A stretch of 64,000 nt of DNA from Lepas anatifera (Eukaryota > Arthropoda > Thecostraca > Lepadidae). Below the pieces are notes generated by a model. The model did not search any database. It was given only the letters and a program-made list of their open reading frames with translations, and was not told where the DNA came from. Shown here one piece after another: positions 50,000-61,890 of the stretch. The stretch covers positions 186,001-250,000 of the forward strand of contig JAOTON010002102.1 of assembly GCA_034440635.1 (NCBI GenBank), written 5' to 3'. The translations under genes were made by a program, and so were the position numbers. Every line of letters begins with the position of its first letter. The stretch's first letter is position 1.

Positions 50000-50440
50000 C
50001 ACGACACAAAATCACAAAAGAGAAGAAGTCCGTGTCACAGAGCTATAGCCATAAACGCTGTGGTCCGTACATTCACTGTTCGAAGATTTGCGGGCGGTCT
50101 TGCTAACGCTTTTGAGATACGATGTGGAGCTTTTCCGGGTGGATTTCTTTCCAGCTGGAGTTCAATGTTCGTATCGGCTTGGATTCATCTCCAGGCTACG
50201 CGCATCACTTTGGGCTACATTGCTGAATGGGATGGCATTTAAATTACAAACAGTATAGGTTCCGAGAAAAATCTGACCAGAAAATGTATGCGGTAAGTGA
50301 AAATAAAAATCCACAAAAATTCTTTATAACATTTGTGTAATATCGAATGCTGCTCAGTTTCCCAGACACTGAATCTTCTTAAAAATATTAACCGTTTTTA
50401 CGTTAGCTCTAACGCTTGCAGTTCCACTTGTTGCTCTTAC
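50000..50440. other. Intergenic, no recognisable gene
   Basis: An isolated ACAGTATAGGTTCCGAG at 50249 resembles one unit of the 35-bp tandem array that follows. Confidence 0.3.
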
Positions 50441-50446
50441 ATTTCC

Positions 50447-50656
50447 GATTTTGTACAACAGTATAAGTACCGAGTTCTTCCGACTTTGGACAGCAATATA
50501 AGAAGCGAGTTCTCCCGATTTTGGCAGCAGTGTAAGCACCGAGTTCTTCCTATTTTGTACAACAGTATAAGTAACGAGTTCCCCCATTTTGGACAACAGT
50601 GTAAGTACCGAGTTCCCCCGCTTTTGGACAACAGTATAAGTACCGAGTTCCCCTGA
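50447..50656 (+). repeat. 35-bp minisatellite, six units
   Basis: The unit is approximately TTTTGGACAACAGTATAAG followed by TACCGAGTTCCCCCGC, with six moderately diverged copies. Because 35 is not a multiple of three, the open frame across it cycles through different peptides. It is unlikely to be protein-coding. Confidence 0.85.
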
Positions 50657-50659
50657 TGT

Positions 50660-51746
50660 GGGGAAATATTGCAACAGCGGCAAGATTTGATCAAACTGTG
50701 TCCAGCATCGTAATCACACAGGACATCTCACAATCACAATTATATCGAATCCCAGAAAACCCGGATATCCGTTGGTCATTCACATGAGCTCTGGGAAGCA
50801 TCAAGTGCAAGCAATACTCCAGATACACTTTCCTCAACATGCAAATGCTAGCAAGAGAACGCCAGTCAGGCCGTCCAGCAGTGCATCAAGCGCTCCATCA
50901 TCTCCATTAGGCGCCGCACCTCGCGCGTACGTCAGCGCTCTCACTGACAGTTTGACAGCCACTGCCGCATCGCTCGCTGGCTCCGCAGTCGCTCCCCGTT
51001 TGGTTTGTGGCTGATCAAACACCGCAATGACAGGTACGTCGGCCTACCTGCAGCACACATGGCGCGAACGCCTCAGAAAACGCGCGCCATCGCCCGGCGC
51101 CGCGAATTAGCCGCTTATGAGCATCGGCAGAGCGAGCCAGGTGCACGAGACTCGCTTTGTCGAGAGCGCGACGCTGTTTGAACAATGCATGGTCATCGCA
51201 CTACTTTAAAGGGAGTGTTTCTCTTTGGTAATGGGTGCTTAGCTGATATAAAAATTTGGTAAAGCGTGTTGAGAAACCGCTACTGGCATGTTTCATTTCA
51301 CTCAAAGTGTACCGTATCAAATTTTCGCACCATTTTTCGTTCGAAACAGCGGGTACTAAGGCCGTGATTCAAACCATGGAGGCCTCCTTTCCACATGGTT
51401 GCAAACATTTGATTGATCTAAATTCAAAGCCTCTCCCACTTACTAAGAATACCAGGCTAGCAATGGAGCTATTCTTACTATGGGCCCACCGCCCAGTGTT
51501 ACATAATTGTCACAATGCGTTCGTTCCACCGAGCCATCAGCCAGACAGCTCAAAGCCAGTCTATGTTGTGTCTCCGATCAAGCTTATTGTTATGCACTGA
51601 CAACGAAAACTGCCGTTTTAACGATGTGATAATTTTTAACAAAGGCCGTGTTTTCGTTTCGAAAGATTGAAGGCGGACAATTATGATTTCCACTTTTTCA
51701 CTTATTTTGTCCACAAACACTCTCTTTCGGAATTTCGAAAAGAAGT
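50660..51746. other. Intergenic, no recognisable gene
   Basis: A GC-rich patch lies at 50860-51130. The frame 51256-51600 (+, 114 codons) has no motif that I recognise. Confidence 0.3.
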
Positions 51747-52741
51747 GGAACACTCAGGGTCGGAACCCGGATTTCCACAACGGGGGCGAATGTTAGCATC
51801 GGGGAACATCTTTGGGGGGGCCTCTTAGGGCCATAGGCCCCGCAATATGTTATTTAATGAGAGTGAAATCTTAACACACTACAAAGTTTGTTAGATGCCT
51901 ATATATTTTCAACGTACCTAAACGTCCTGAAATTCAATATTTTCTACGATCGGTACCAGTAAAAGGCAGTTATGACGTAAACCCATTTCATAAAATAAGA
52001 ATAATATTTTCATAAAAAAACAGTCGGCACAACAGAGACGGGGATGTACAATACAATTAAGCAAAGGATAAGGCATGGGCGGATTCAGAATTTCCACAGA
52101 GGGGGAGGTGGGTGTTAGTCTCGGGGTCCCTGCTCGGGGTGCCTGCAATTTTTCACTTGTTGAACATAAATTATTTGCAAACTAAATGATGTGTGAGACA
52201 CCTATTCCTAACGTGCTTATAAGGTTCCATATTTTTAGGATCCCGAGATTAGTCCTTGGGGGCTTCGATACCAACTTTGGGGGGTCTCGAGTCCAGCTCT
52301 GGGTCTAGAGGCCCTCGAGACCAAATCTTGGGGCCCCTGAGATCAAGACTTAAGGCCTCAGGGACCAACTCTTGGTGGCACCTGAGACCAACTATTAGGG
52401 GCCCCGAGACCAATACTTGGAAGCACCCCAAGACCAACTCTTGGGGTCCCGGGACAAACACTTGGGGACCCCGAGACCAACTCTTGGGGTCTCCAGACCA
52501 ACTCCTGGGCTCCCAGATCATTTCCTTGGGAACCATACCAACTCCTGGGCCCACAGACCAACTCTTGGGACCACCTAGACCAGCAATCGGGTGCTGGCGT
52601 TTGGTCTCCCCGGAACATCCATTATACATCACTGGGCCCCGGTGCGGGAGGCTCTTTGCAGTTATAAAACTCAGCCTGAGGGGAGGCGGTGATTGCCCCC
52701 ACCGCCCCCCTCCTCCCATTGGATCCGCCCCTGGAAGCACT
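51747..52741. mobile_element. hAT-like non-autonomous element, 979 bp
   Basis: The left end at 51755 starts CAGGGTCGGAACCCGG. The right end at 52733 finishes TTGGATCCGCCCCTG. The flanking octamers GGAACACT and GAAGCACT agree at 6 of 8. The left subterminal block recurs internally at 52076 (GGGCGGATTCAGAATTTCCAC), indicating an internal duplication or a nested copy. It contains the minisatellite 52255-52615. Confidence 0.55.
52255..52615 (-). repeat. GAGACCAACTCTTGGGG minisatellite
   Basis: About 13 units of ~27-29 bp, with cores GAGACCAACTCTTGGGG and GGGCCCC or GGGTCC. This is the reverse complement of the array at 14720 and is better conserved than that one. Confidence 0.8.
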
Positions 52742-52852
52742 ATCTTTAAAGTATCGCCAACTGGTCTCACAGTAAAGTTGCTGAGCATGTGTCTAAGGAC
52801 ACAGTCGGGCCCCTTCTTGATGTTCAGTATCATGGGGGAGATCCGGGGGGGG

Positions 52853-52998
52853 GTCCCGACGCTCCCTGGATTCTGGGTCTCCGATAGACTTTGTATAGGA
52901 ATTGTATTGCCATTGTACAGGGATTGTATTTGTCCCGACCCTCCCTGGATTCTGGGTCTCCGATAGACTTTGTATAGGGATTGTATTGCCATGCTAGC
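52853..52998 (+). repeat. 79-bp tandem duplication
   Basis: The block starting GTCCCGAC at 52853 and 52932 repeats CTCCCTGGATTCTGGGTCTC and TTTGTATAGG with one or two mismatches. It has about 1.8 units. Confidence 0.85.
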
Positions 52999-55920
52999 GT
53001 TAACCCATCCAGGACCCCTCCCCCTCCCCCCTGAGTCGAGAAGGGGTCTCCAGCCTTGCTCAGTAGTATATGATACACTGCATATAGTTAATCGTGGTAT
53101 GAAGGGATGGTGCAGTATATTGTACGTCAAATAATCATGCAAATGGGACGTCATGGGCATGTGCTCACATCAATGGGGTCAGCAGCTTTAGCTTCTGTTT
53201 TTAGTGGAAACATTCTTGTTCAGTGGGATATGTTTTGCTTAATAGCAAGGAAGCAATGCAGGCCGCTTTTGCGCTTTGGGCGTGGTTTGTACTGGATATT
53301 AACATGATTATTTAGGCACTTCGCCACATTGAAAGGAATCCGTGACGGACCTTGCTAAGGTGGCAGAAGCCTCAGGGATGACGCCAGTTCACCACCTGAG
53401 GCCGCGTCTGCGCTTATCACGCAGCGTCTTCGTGACACCAATGTAGGAGGTTTGAGGGCTGCCTATTTCGACTGTCTCATCGGGAAGAATGGACACAGCA
53501 TTCCAACAGAGAGGCGCTGCTGTATCGAGAGATGTGACAAAACAGTCGAACGGAGGCTCTGAGAATGACACTGGAGCGGCGGACGTTAACGCAGCGGGCG
53601 GTGAGCGGCAGTGAAGACGTGCACGTTACACGGTACCGGAGTGGTGCCGGGGCAGCAGGGCGGCCACCTCGGCCTCCTGCTGGAGCCGGCTTGGAGCGCC
53701 TGGTGTGCCAGTGTGTCTCGGCCGTGGACACCCGGGGGGGCATGGGCGCGGAGAGTGCACCTACGGAATGAGGGTCTACCTCCCCTTCGCCCCCCGGATT
53801 CATACATGATACGAATGATGCTCAGGAATCTCAGATCAGTATCTGCAGTCGAGTCTGATTGGCCTATTATACCATAAAGCTTGAATCATAACTAAGAGCA
53901 TAGGTCTAAAATGATGTAACAGTTATATTGTGGCCTGTTCACTGAAGCAGCTTGTCGGTGTCGCTCTGAGCACGTAATATGTGAATCCGGAATTGTCCAA
54001 GATTCAAGATCATGTTCTGTTCTTGGGCCTGGACAATGTATTTTGGAACGGAATTCTCGGGATTTGGGCATTGCTTAGGTCTTAACAGATAAGCTCCATT
54101 GGAAAAGGAATTTACTGTTGGATTTTGACCATGCATGTGTATGAACCCGGATTTTTAATCCAGTCATCAAATATTCAGATAAGGCACCAGCCTGTTTTCC
54201 GCCGTATGACCACGACTAGTGCTTCATTAGTAGTGCTTCACTTTTGCTTCATTACAAGTGCTTCACGGCACCAGCCCTCATCTGCCCCTACCATTACAAC
54301 CCCCCTTCTGAGCCGACCTGGGTGCGCCCCTGGGCTCCGGCCCGGCGGCGACTGACCGCCAGATGACTTGCTTTAGCTAGCGACGCGCGCCACCCATCTT
54401 GCCACTGACCAAATTCAAACGGCGGCGTGTGGCGACGGCGGCGGCGCCGGCGGGGAGGGCCGGGGCGCAGCGGGAGATGGGTGGCACGCCAGCGCAGCAC
54501 GGGAGAGCTGCCGGTGTCAGGGGCGGCTCCAGCCGCGCTCACAGGGGAGGGTGGGTACCGGAGGGCCATGTCGGGTCCGTTACCAGCGGAGAAGTGAGCA
54601 AAGGTGGCTGATGCTGTTTTGGCTGGACAATGTTTGATTTTGTGTGATGTGGAATCGCCTTGCAGGGAATCGGAGAATTGTTCCACAACTCAATGAAAAT
54701 TGTTGAATTCATTCAAGTCGGCCAGCCGTCGATTTGCAGAAAATCCACCACCTTAAAGGCACTGGCCGAACAAGAATAGGTTCACCAGACCAACGGCGCC
54801 CAGTTTGGTCTCACAACACAGATGTCTGAAGTTGTACGCACCCAACTGAACATTGCAAACATGATAAGTGGATTTATCTGCGCTGTTTTGAAAGGTAAGA
54901 TGCTGTCGCTGTCTTCCGACTGGTGATGCTCAGCGCTTCTCGTGCTCTTTCTCCGGGCGAAGTTAGTGGTGTTTTCCCTCGAGGGACCCCGGAGAAGCAA
55001 CTTCTCTATTAAACTAGAAGACGAACATCTAACAACTTAGTTCGAAGTGTACAATCTATTCGGATGGCTTGAAGTTGTTTTCCAGTGTTTCAAAACATGC
55101 TGGATGCGTGTGCCTGTGTCTGGGATGCAGTTCATTTTTATCAAACTTGCGCCGGGGTCCAAAGAGTAAAAAGGGCGGTATGAAGGCTCAAATTAGTACA
55201 CTGCAATAGACGAAAAATCACTTGTTTTTCTATCGGGCTCTAGTGTTCCCGCTTGCACAACAAACCTAGCTTGTTGGCAATAATGGCCTTTAGCAAGGGG
55301 CACAATAGCCTTTGGCGAGTGGGGAGCACACCTTCAGTTATTTAGGACGTAAAGAAAACTGGTCACCAGTAAGTGGCAGAAAACCTGGAGGATTTGGAAC
55401 CATTGCGAGGGGCTTGGCCAGTTCATAGACAAAAAAATACGAGCTGCGGTGGGAAACGCTAATGCAACTGTTCTTATAAGAGCCATAGTTCCAGTGGAAA
55501 AGTAGTCGCATAAAGAGTTGCGTATTCAAGATTACAGACTTGTTGTCACAGTATAACAAGAAGAAACTTTTCAATTGCTGATACACCTGGGTTTAGGATT
55601 GGTTTTAGTAAGGATTCCTAAGTTTCGCGATATCCTGTCACCTTAACAATAACACTCATTCCAAAATAACCCAATTCCTCGGGTTTGAGAGACTAGCGTG
55701 GCCTCCCAAAGACCACCGGGCGCACGAAAGGAAGGAGCAAGAGGAATGGAAGAGCTCGTCCCTTCGTTCTGACTGGCACCCATTGCTGATTCGAGGATAT
55801 CATGGATCGGATATCTGGTATTGGACATCCGAAGAATAGTACAACTTGGTCTGGTATTGGATATCCGATCTTGTCAGATAGATGGGTCGGGTTGGTTTGG
55901 ATTTGGTCAGGGAATTCGAG
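52999..55920. other. Long intergenic stretch with GC-rich islands
   Basis: 53560-53770 and 54300-54600 are GC- and CpG-rich and give open frames on both strands by composition. I recognise no domain in any of them. No repeat family shared with the rest of the window is seen. Confidence 0.3.
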
Positions 55921-55945
55921 TAGGTTAGGTTGTTAGGTTAGGTTA
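55921..55945 (+). repeat. Short TTAGG-like tract
   Basis: TAGGTTAGGTTG followed by TTAGGTTAGGTTAA has four TTAGG-type units. TTAGG is the usual arthropod telomere repeat. A tract this short may be chance or an interstitial remnant. Confidence 0.4.
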
Positions 55946-56157
55946 ATATTTCAACACTAACTTTATCTTGGTACGGACTTGGAATCAATTTCTGTCGACT
56001 TGGTTGTATTTTCGAATAAGCGTCGGCTTTGGATTGATAATAGGGTGTGCAAACCAATTGGCCTGGATTTGTCCTGGAACTCCGGAGTTGAACCCGACTG
56101 GATCGGATTTCCTTATCATGACACTCTCTACTGTTATTGCCAGGTCCCAGAGAAATC

Positions 56158-56659
56158 CCCTCCTCCTCCTCCTCCTCCTCCTCCTCCTCCTCCTCCTCCT
56201 CCTCCTCCTCCTCCTCCTCCTCCTCCTCCTCCTCCTCCTCCTCCTCCTCCTCCTCCTCCTCCTCCTCCTCCTCCTCCTCCTCCTCCTCCTCCTCCTCCTC
56301 CTCCTCCTCCTCCTCCTCCTCCTCCTCCTCCTCCTCCTCCTCCTCCTCCTCCTCCTCCTCCTCCTCCTCCTCCTCCTCCTCCTCCTCCTCCTCCTCCTCC
56401 TCCTCCTCCTCCTCCTCCTCCTCCTCCTCCTCCTCCTCCTCCTCCTCCTCCTCCTCCTCCTCCTCCTCCTCCTCCTCCTCCTCCTCCTCCTCCTCCCTCC
56501 TCCTCCTCCTCCTCCTCCTCCTCCTCCTCCTCCTCCTCCTCCTCCTCCTCCTCCTCCTCCTCCTCCTCCTCCTCCTCCTCCTCCTCCTCCTCCTCCTCCT
56601 CCTCCTCCTCCTCCTCCTCCTCCTCCTCCTCCTCCTCCTCCTCCTCCTCCTCCTCCTCC
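56158..56659. repeat. (TCC)n microsatellite, ~500 bp
   Basis: About 167 TCC units with a single one-base phase shift near 56497. Poly-Ser, poly-Leu, poly-Pro, poly-Glu and poly-Gly frames across it are artefacts. The flank 55790-55870 has short GATATCCGAT/ATCGGATATC palindromic words. Confidence 0.98.
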
Positions 56660-57232
56660 ATGGTGTATTCTTCATTTATTGCGATCTCGGAATATGCCAG
56701 CCAATTTCTACCTCCACTCCCAATCTGCGTTGCAGCTCCGCCACCGTTGCAGGAGTGACTGCGTGACCCCTGTACACCAAACTCCCGGGACATTTTGGCT
56801 AAGGTGAGGGTGCGTCCATCTCCCCTTTGATCACGTGAGGTCACTAAAGGACACCGCACAAAGAGCATGCAAAGCTCTCCAGCATTCCAATGGCGCGTTC
56901 CATTGCCCAGCATCGCTCAATTTTGAAAGCAAACCGCCTTCGACAAAACCACCGGCTATGCAATTGTTGTGCGGAGAGAACGCACCGTGTGACACCAACG
57001 GCTTAGCCTTCATCTGGATGCGTCTCTCCTAACTCGGGCGGGCGAGATTACCTCGCGTTCGTTTTTACACACCAACGGCGGGTGAGCCATCTGCCCCATA
57101 GGCACGCCAGAACCACGCCAAAGAGAGGCAAAAACTTTTAACAGATGGACGCAATGCAGCGGTTTTTAACGTCAATTTAGATTACATATTTATACATTGA
57201 CCTCATTTTCAGGTAAAGCTACTGTCTTTTAG
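56660..57232. other. Intergenic, no recognisable gene
   Basis: No motif, RNA gene or known repeat is seen. Confidence 0.3.
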
Positions 57233-57532
57233 CGAACATCGGAACTGCAAATAATCAAAATAAACAAGACCCTTTCTATCCCGTCCAGGCCCACCTCCCT
57301 GAGCGAGGTTGAGACTCGCCCGCTAGCAACAGGGGAGAAGGCTAACCGCTTCCTCCAGGCAAACGGCCAACTTTCCAAGCTGGCCATAACCTGTTGCAAC
57401 CGCTGCAGATCTGGCCATTTGTCTGCACCCTGTGCTGTTGATAGGGAATCAACTCAAGGAAAAGCAACAACGCCAGAGGACAGCCAATCGTGTGTCCCGA
57501 ATAAAATGAAGACATGCAAAGCTAAAACGTAG
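57233..57532 (+). pseudogene. Open fragment with a CCHC-like knuckle
   Basis: A frame without ATG runs from 57233 to a TAG at 57530. It contains ANRFLQANGQLSKLAI, then CNRCRSGHLSAPC, a CX2CX3HX4C pattern one residue shorter than the classical retroelement knuckle (Cys codons 57395, 57404 and 57431; His 57416). It may be a scrap of a LINE ORF1 or gag-like protein, or an exon preceded by the acceptor-like CTTTCTATCCCGTCCAG at 57286. Unproven. Confidence 0.3.
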
Positions 57533-59573
57533 GTAATGCGCCGGCTAACTTTCACGCTGCGATAAATAAGAGCGTTTTATGGACGCGTTGTCTCATTACT
57601 TGGTTTTGTGATTGTCACAATTTATGGGGGTGTGTTCTTCCTATTATTTTATTACATTTGGCAGGCCAGCCACAGGTAATACAGGGCAGAATGTGAGGAC
57701 TTTAGCATTAGTCACGGATTTTGAAGAAAGTTGTAGGATTAAAAAGAAGAGAAAGAGGGACAGAGAAATATCACAACAATCCTCAGGGAAATATTTCCAA
57801 AACCATAGATGCTTCTGGCAGAGCCGCACACGACCTTATTGATGAACTGGTAATGCTACTGAGGAGAGATGGAATGCCTCGCAACAAACATATCACTAGC
57901 AGCGACAGTAGCATGCGTCGCATTCAGCCCCCCACCTATACAGGATGATGAGGCGACACATTCCAACCATGGAAGCTGAGCCCAGCTCATGTTTACCTCT
58001 TTCTGTCAAATTGCTAAGAGGCAAGAGGAGAGATTGATATTCTATACGATTACAAGATGGCATAGTTGTGGCGTTCCAGGTCTGTGCCTTGGGGTAATCA
58101 AGGCTTCTTAACCGGAATTATGTCTGACCCTGCCTATTTCTCTAACTTTGACCGCGATCCCATAGAAGTTTCAGCTCGTTGCACGTAATCATCCTTGACG
58201 AATATGCCAGGATGGTCTTCAATTAGATTTGACCATAATCCCTCATACCCTAGACTCTCTTACCATAATTTCTGGCTGTTCTTCTTGATTTCGACCGTCA
58301 TTGGTATTCGACTGCTCTCGATATCGGCTTCTAGTTGTATTCCGCTTGCAGTACTTCACATCTCCTCGGCTCGCTCTCTAGTTATCGGCTCTGACTCCTC
58401 CCTTTTCACCGTTTCAGTTCGCTCCCTTATCCCCGCCCCTGATTGACCCTTTATCTTCCCTAATCATTTACTTATCTCCGCTGGTGATCGCTACCTTATC
58501 GCTGCTTCTAATCGCCACCTGATCAGCCGCCGACCCTGCCGGGGCAGAAAGGAGTGAAGAGACGAGGACAAAAACGACGCCGGCTCTTTGCCTCCCATCT
58601 CAGCGGGTAATCGGTCGCCGACGCCAATTAGCGCTGGATGATTTGTAACCCGGTCGGTTTGGATGCCAGTGATGCGAGTTCAAATCTTGTGCCGTCACGC
58701 TAGCCGAAGAACGTGATTATTCAAGGCAGGAGTACACTGGGAGAGTCGTAACGACAAACACAAGAGTCTTCTGGTGCACGGGTGAACAGTCCGGTACTCT
58801 CCAGTCTGGATTTGCGAGTGGGAGTCAGTTTGATCAAACCGTTTGGTGTCTATCAGCCTGGCAATGCTAGGCTCACATCGCATTCGGTTTCAGAGAAACC
58901 CATGTTGACTCGCCCATTTCCGGAATTTCCATCACAGCAGGTTTCTGACATCCGAAGACTGCTACAACATTGTGTCGTGGCACCTAGTATGAGCCAACGC
59001 ACAAAAAAATGAGCAAGGGCTAAGTGCGCGGAAGAATGAAAAAGAAACCCAGATATATTTATACAACATTGTCTGCCCAGTGACACCACTCTCTAATTTG
59101 ACAATTTGACTGAGCGATAAGCGTGCCTAATTTTGTCAACATCCAATGCATGTGCGCTGCCCAGCCCCCGGCCCCGCAAATCCGCGAAAAATGTGTGGTA
59201 CCTCATTCTTAGCGAGTATAGATATAAGCACAAGCGCTGCGTTCCCGCAACTACTTCACTACTAATGGCCCTGAATTACCTCTATTTTAGAACATTCTAC
59301 CAATCTGGCATCCTCATCATACCTGTTTCGAGCGCAATCTGAGCATCGCTGCCACAGCAGCGCGAGTGTTTCAGCCTCGCCCCGGCCCGTGTCGGCCAGC
59401 CGCCGCGCCGTGCGCCGCGTCCACCGTCGTCTCATTGCCATGCAGCGCACGGCGCAGCCTCGGCAGACGTTCAACAGACTGGGAGCGGACGGCGGCGCCG
59501 CGCCGGCCTATTGTCAGACAGGGGCGCGGCGGAACGACCGGGCGGGGCGGCACTGGCCCGGCCGCACCGCCCG
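57533..59573. other. Intergenic, no recognisable gene
   Basis: 59350-59560 is GC-rich. A tRNA-like box search near 58650-58690 (GAGTTCAAATC) did not give a foldable tRNA. Confidence 0.3.
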
Positions 59574-59850
59574 AGGGCAATGGACACTGGCCACGCTGCC
59601 CTGGGCGGCTGACACTGACCACACTGCTCTGGGCAGCGAACACTGACCACTCCGCCCCGGGCGCCTGTTACTGGCCTAGCCTCACCGCCCAGGAGCGGCT
59701 GATACTGGCCACACTGCCCTGGGCAGCTAATACTGGCCACACCGCCCTAGGGGGCTGACACTGGCCTGGCCATACCACCCTGGGCGGTGGACACTGGCCT
59801 GACCACACCGCCCAGGGGCGCCTGACACTGGCCACACTGCCCTGGGCACG
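59574..59850 (+). repeat. CACTGGCCACACTGCCCTGGGC minisatellite
   Basis: About nine degenerate units of ~28-36 bp. Each has an ACACTGGCC(T)-like part and a (C/A)CCGCCC(A/T)GGG(C)G-like part. It is unlike the other minisatellites in the window. Open frames are a consequence of composition. Confidence 0.8.
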
Positions 59851-61520
59851 AGGTCAACTCAGGAGCCCTGCATGTGATGGAGCAGACCGTTAAATTGTGT
59901 GGTATACTTACTTTCGTCAAAGCTGGAGATCTCTTATCTCTCCTTGGTGGGCCCTGACGTGGTCAACACTGACACAAGAATGGAAACCTTGTGGGGGATC
60001 TCAACATCCCTGGGGGAGTCCAGACCAATCCCCGGAATCTCCACTCATGATTTGTATACATGCCTGTTGACTGTTTCACTCGTTCTGGGATGTCGAGGAA
60101 TGAACTTATTTCTATCAGACGATCTCCAACGGAACCATGGCTCTGAAGAGTTGCTGTCAGGGGGTAATTTATTTGGACATTTTCCAGGGCAAAAATAAAA
60201 AACTTTGCGAAGGGAAACGATGGAGACAACCCCATCACCTTCCCCTCCCACCCTACCCGAAGAAGGGCCTTTTCGCTGGCCTGTTTGCATGAAATCCCTC
60301 AACTTTAACCGTCCTAACTCTTATCGTTCCAACAGAATTTCCCAGGGTGCCCGGTTTTGTTTGGAAGACGCCAGAGTAAGGAGGGTCCCGGACCACAAGC
60401 ACCACCCTCCTGCCCCCTCCCCGCCTGAATGAAGTTGGCTTATACCACACAGGAATGGAGCTAAGTCATCAGATGCTTCATTATGGTAGATTAGGGTGCT
60501 CCGTGAGGACTTGGCGGATATATACAGTCATCGCGCCGAGGAAATAATATTTGTGGACACGGGAAAGCGAACATTTAGAGGGCACCACGACACACGGGAA
60601 TACATCTGTCATACAAGCGGGACGAGTAGCCCGTCCTCCACCCTCTAATCTGCTATTAATAAATGCGTCCCTGCATCAGGCGTCATATCTCACTAACAAC
60701 CACTCTATTCGTGAAATAATGAAATGTCCGATATCATCTACGTTGGTGTGCCTGATAAACTGGGTAGCAATGTGGCGGCTGGACTAAAAAAATAATTGCT
60801 CATTTTTGCCTGAAAGGAAAATATATTGCATTAAACGGAAACTTAAACTAGCTCTGAGTCCTGGAGCTCGTCTTATTTAGACTTGACCCAGAGCGCCAAG
60901 CTCTCTTCACTTGCATGATATCCGAAAAGCGAGACTATCCCGGTGATCCTGACAACTCAGGAAAAGATCCGTCGAAAAATATTCACTGGAAAATATCCGA
61001 CTCGGCTTTCTGAGAAGCTTTATTATTGAGAAGTACCATGACGAAGATAATATAACATGCCAGAATAATACTATACGGCAAAGTGTATGGCCGGTTACAG
61101 GCGTTAGCTGGATAAGGACGCTCTGCAGTTGACCTGGTACCACTCTGACATCGACCCAGCCTGTATCCCTCATTTCCAAATACCAGGACCGTGCTGCCAG
61201 AGGCAGCCTGTAATCAGATCCTTCAAATGTGTACAACCGCCAATGCAAACGGTCGCCCCTCTCTGCAAAACATGCTAACGGGCTGAATTACCCTACCATA
61301 TCGAGAGCTATCTCCCGGCTCCTGCACACCGCCAGTCACAAATAGGTGGAACCTGGATCAACCCTGCAGCAGGGGCATCAGCTGTATCGCTGTGTGTTCT
61401 CCGAGCTGCAAAACAGACGCGCCACTTATACATACAGAACAAGTGTGTCCAGCGTCAGAAATGTGACAGTTCGAAAGACAGAAACCATGTGACTGGTTGC
61501 TGTGGGACGGTGATTACTTC
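59851..61520. other. Intergenic, no recognisable gene
   Basis: The minus-strand frame 60907-61248 (113 codons) is the longest here. I recognise no domain in it. Confidence 0.3.
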
Positions 61521-61890
61521 AGGTCACGCACAGGCAGATCCAGGAGTGGGGGAAGTGGGGCACTTGCTCCCCTATGATCGAACTTCGGTGCCCCCTGAAA
61601 TGGTCTTCACGCCCCCCCTCCCAAAGATCGATGGCACCCTCTTGAAAGGTCTATGGCGCCCCATGTCGCCCTCCCCCTCCCTCCTCGGTTGCGAGTATCG
61701 GCGCCTCCGCGATAGGATTTGGCACCCACCTGATAGGTTTGGAGCCCAAAAATGGTGTTCCCTGGTCCAGATGCTGCTACCCCACCCCACCCCACCCCAG
61801 CCCACCCCAGCCCAGCCCAGCCCAGCCCAGCCCAGCCCACCCATGTGCCCCCTACCGATCTTAAATCCTTGATCCGCCTATGAGGCCGCG
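61521..61890. mobile_element. hAT-like MITE, 354 bp, with CCCAG repeat
   Basis: The element 61529-61882 starts CACAGGCAGATCCAGG and ends CCTTGATCCGCCTATG. The flanking octamers AGGTCACG and AGGCCGCG agree at 6 of 8. Near its right end, 61782-61838 is a CCCAC/CCCAG pentanucleotide run. Confidence 0.55.

Noticed and set aside
52249..53160. 303-codon minus-strand frame
   Set aside because: It runs through the GACCAACTCTTGGGG minisatellite and the 79-bp duplication. The peptide is a translated repeat.
55921..55945. Telomere or interstitial telomeric array
   Set aside because: Only four TTAGG-like units, too short to conclude anything beyond a weak hint.
55938..56913. Frames of 200-280 codons with poly-Leu, poly-Pro, poly-Ser, poly-Glu or poly-Gly
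   Set aside because: They arise from the (TCC)n tract. The short flanks show no domain.
58640..58700. tRNA-like B box (GAGTTCAAATC)
   Set aside because: No matching A box at the right distance and no cloverleaf that I could fold.
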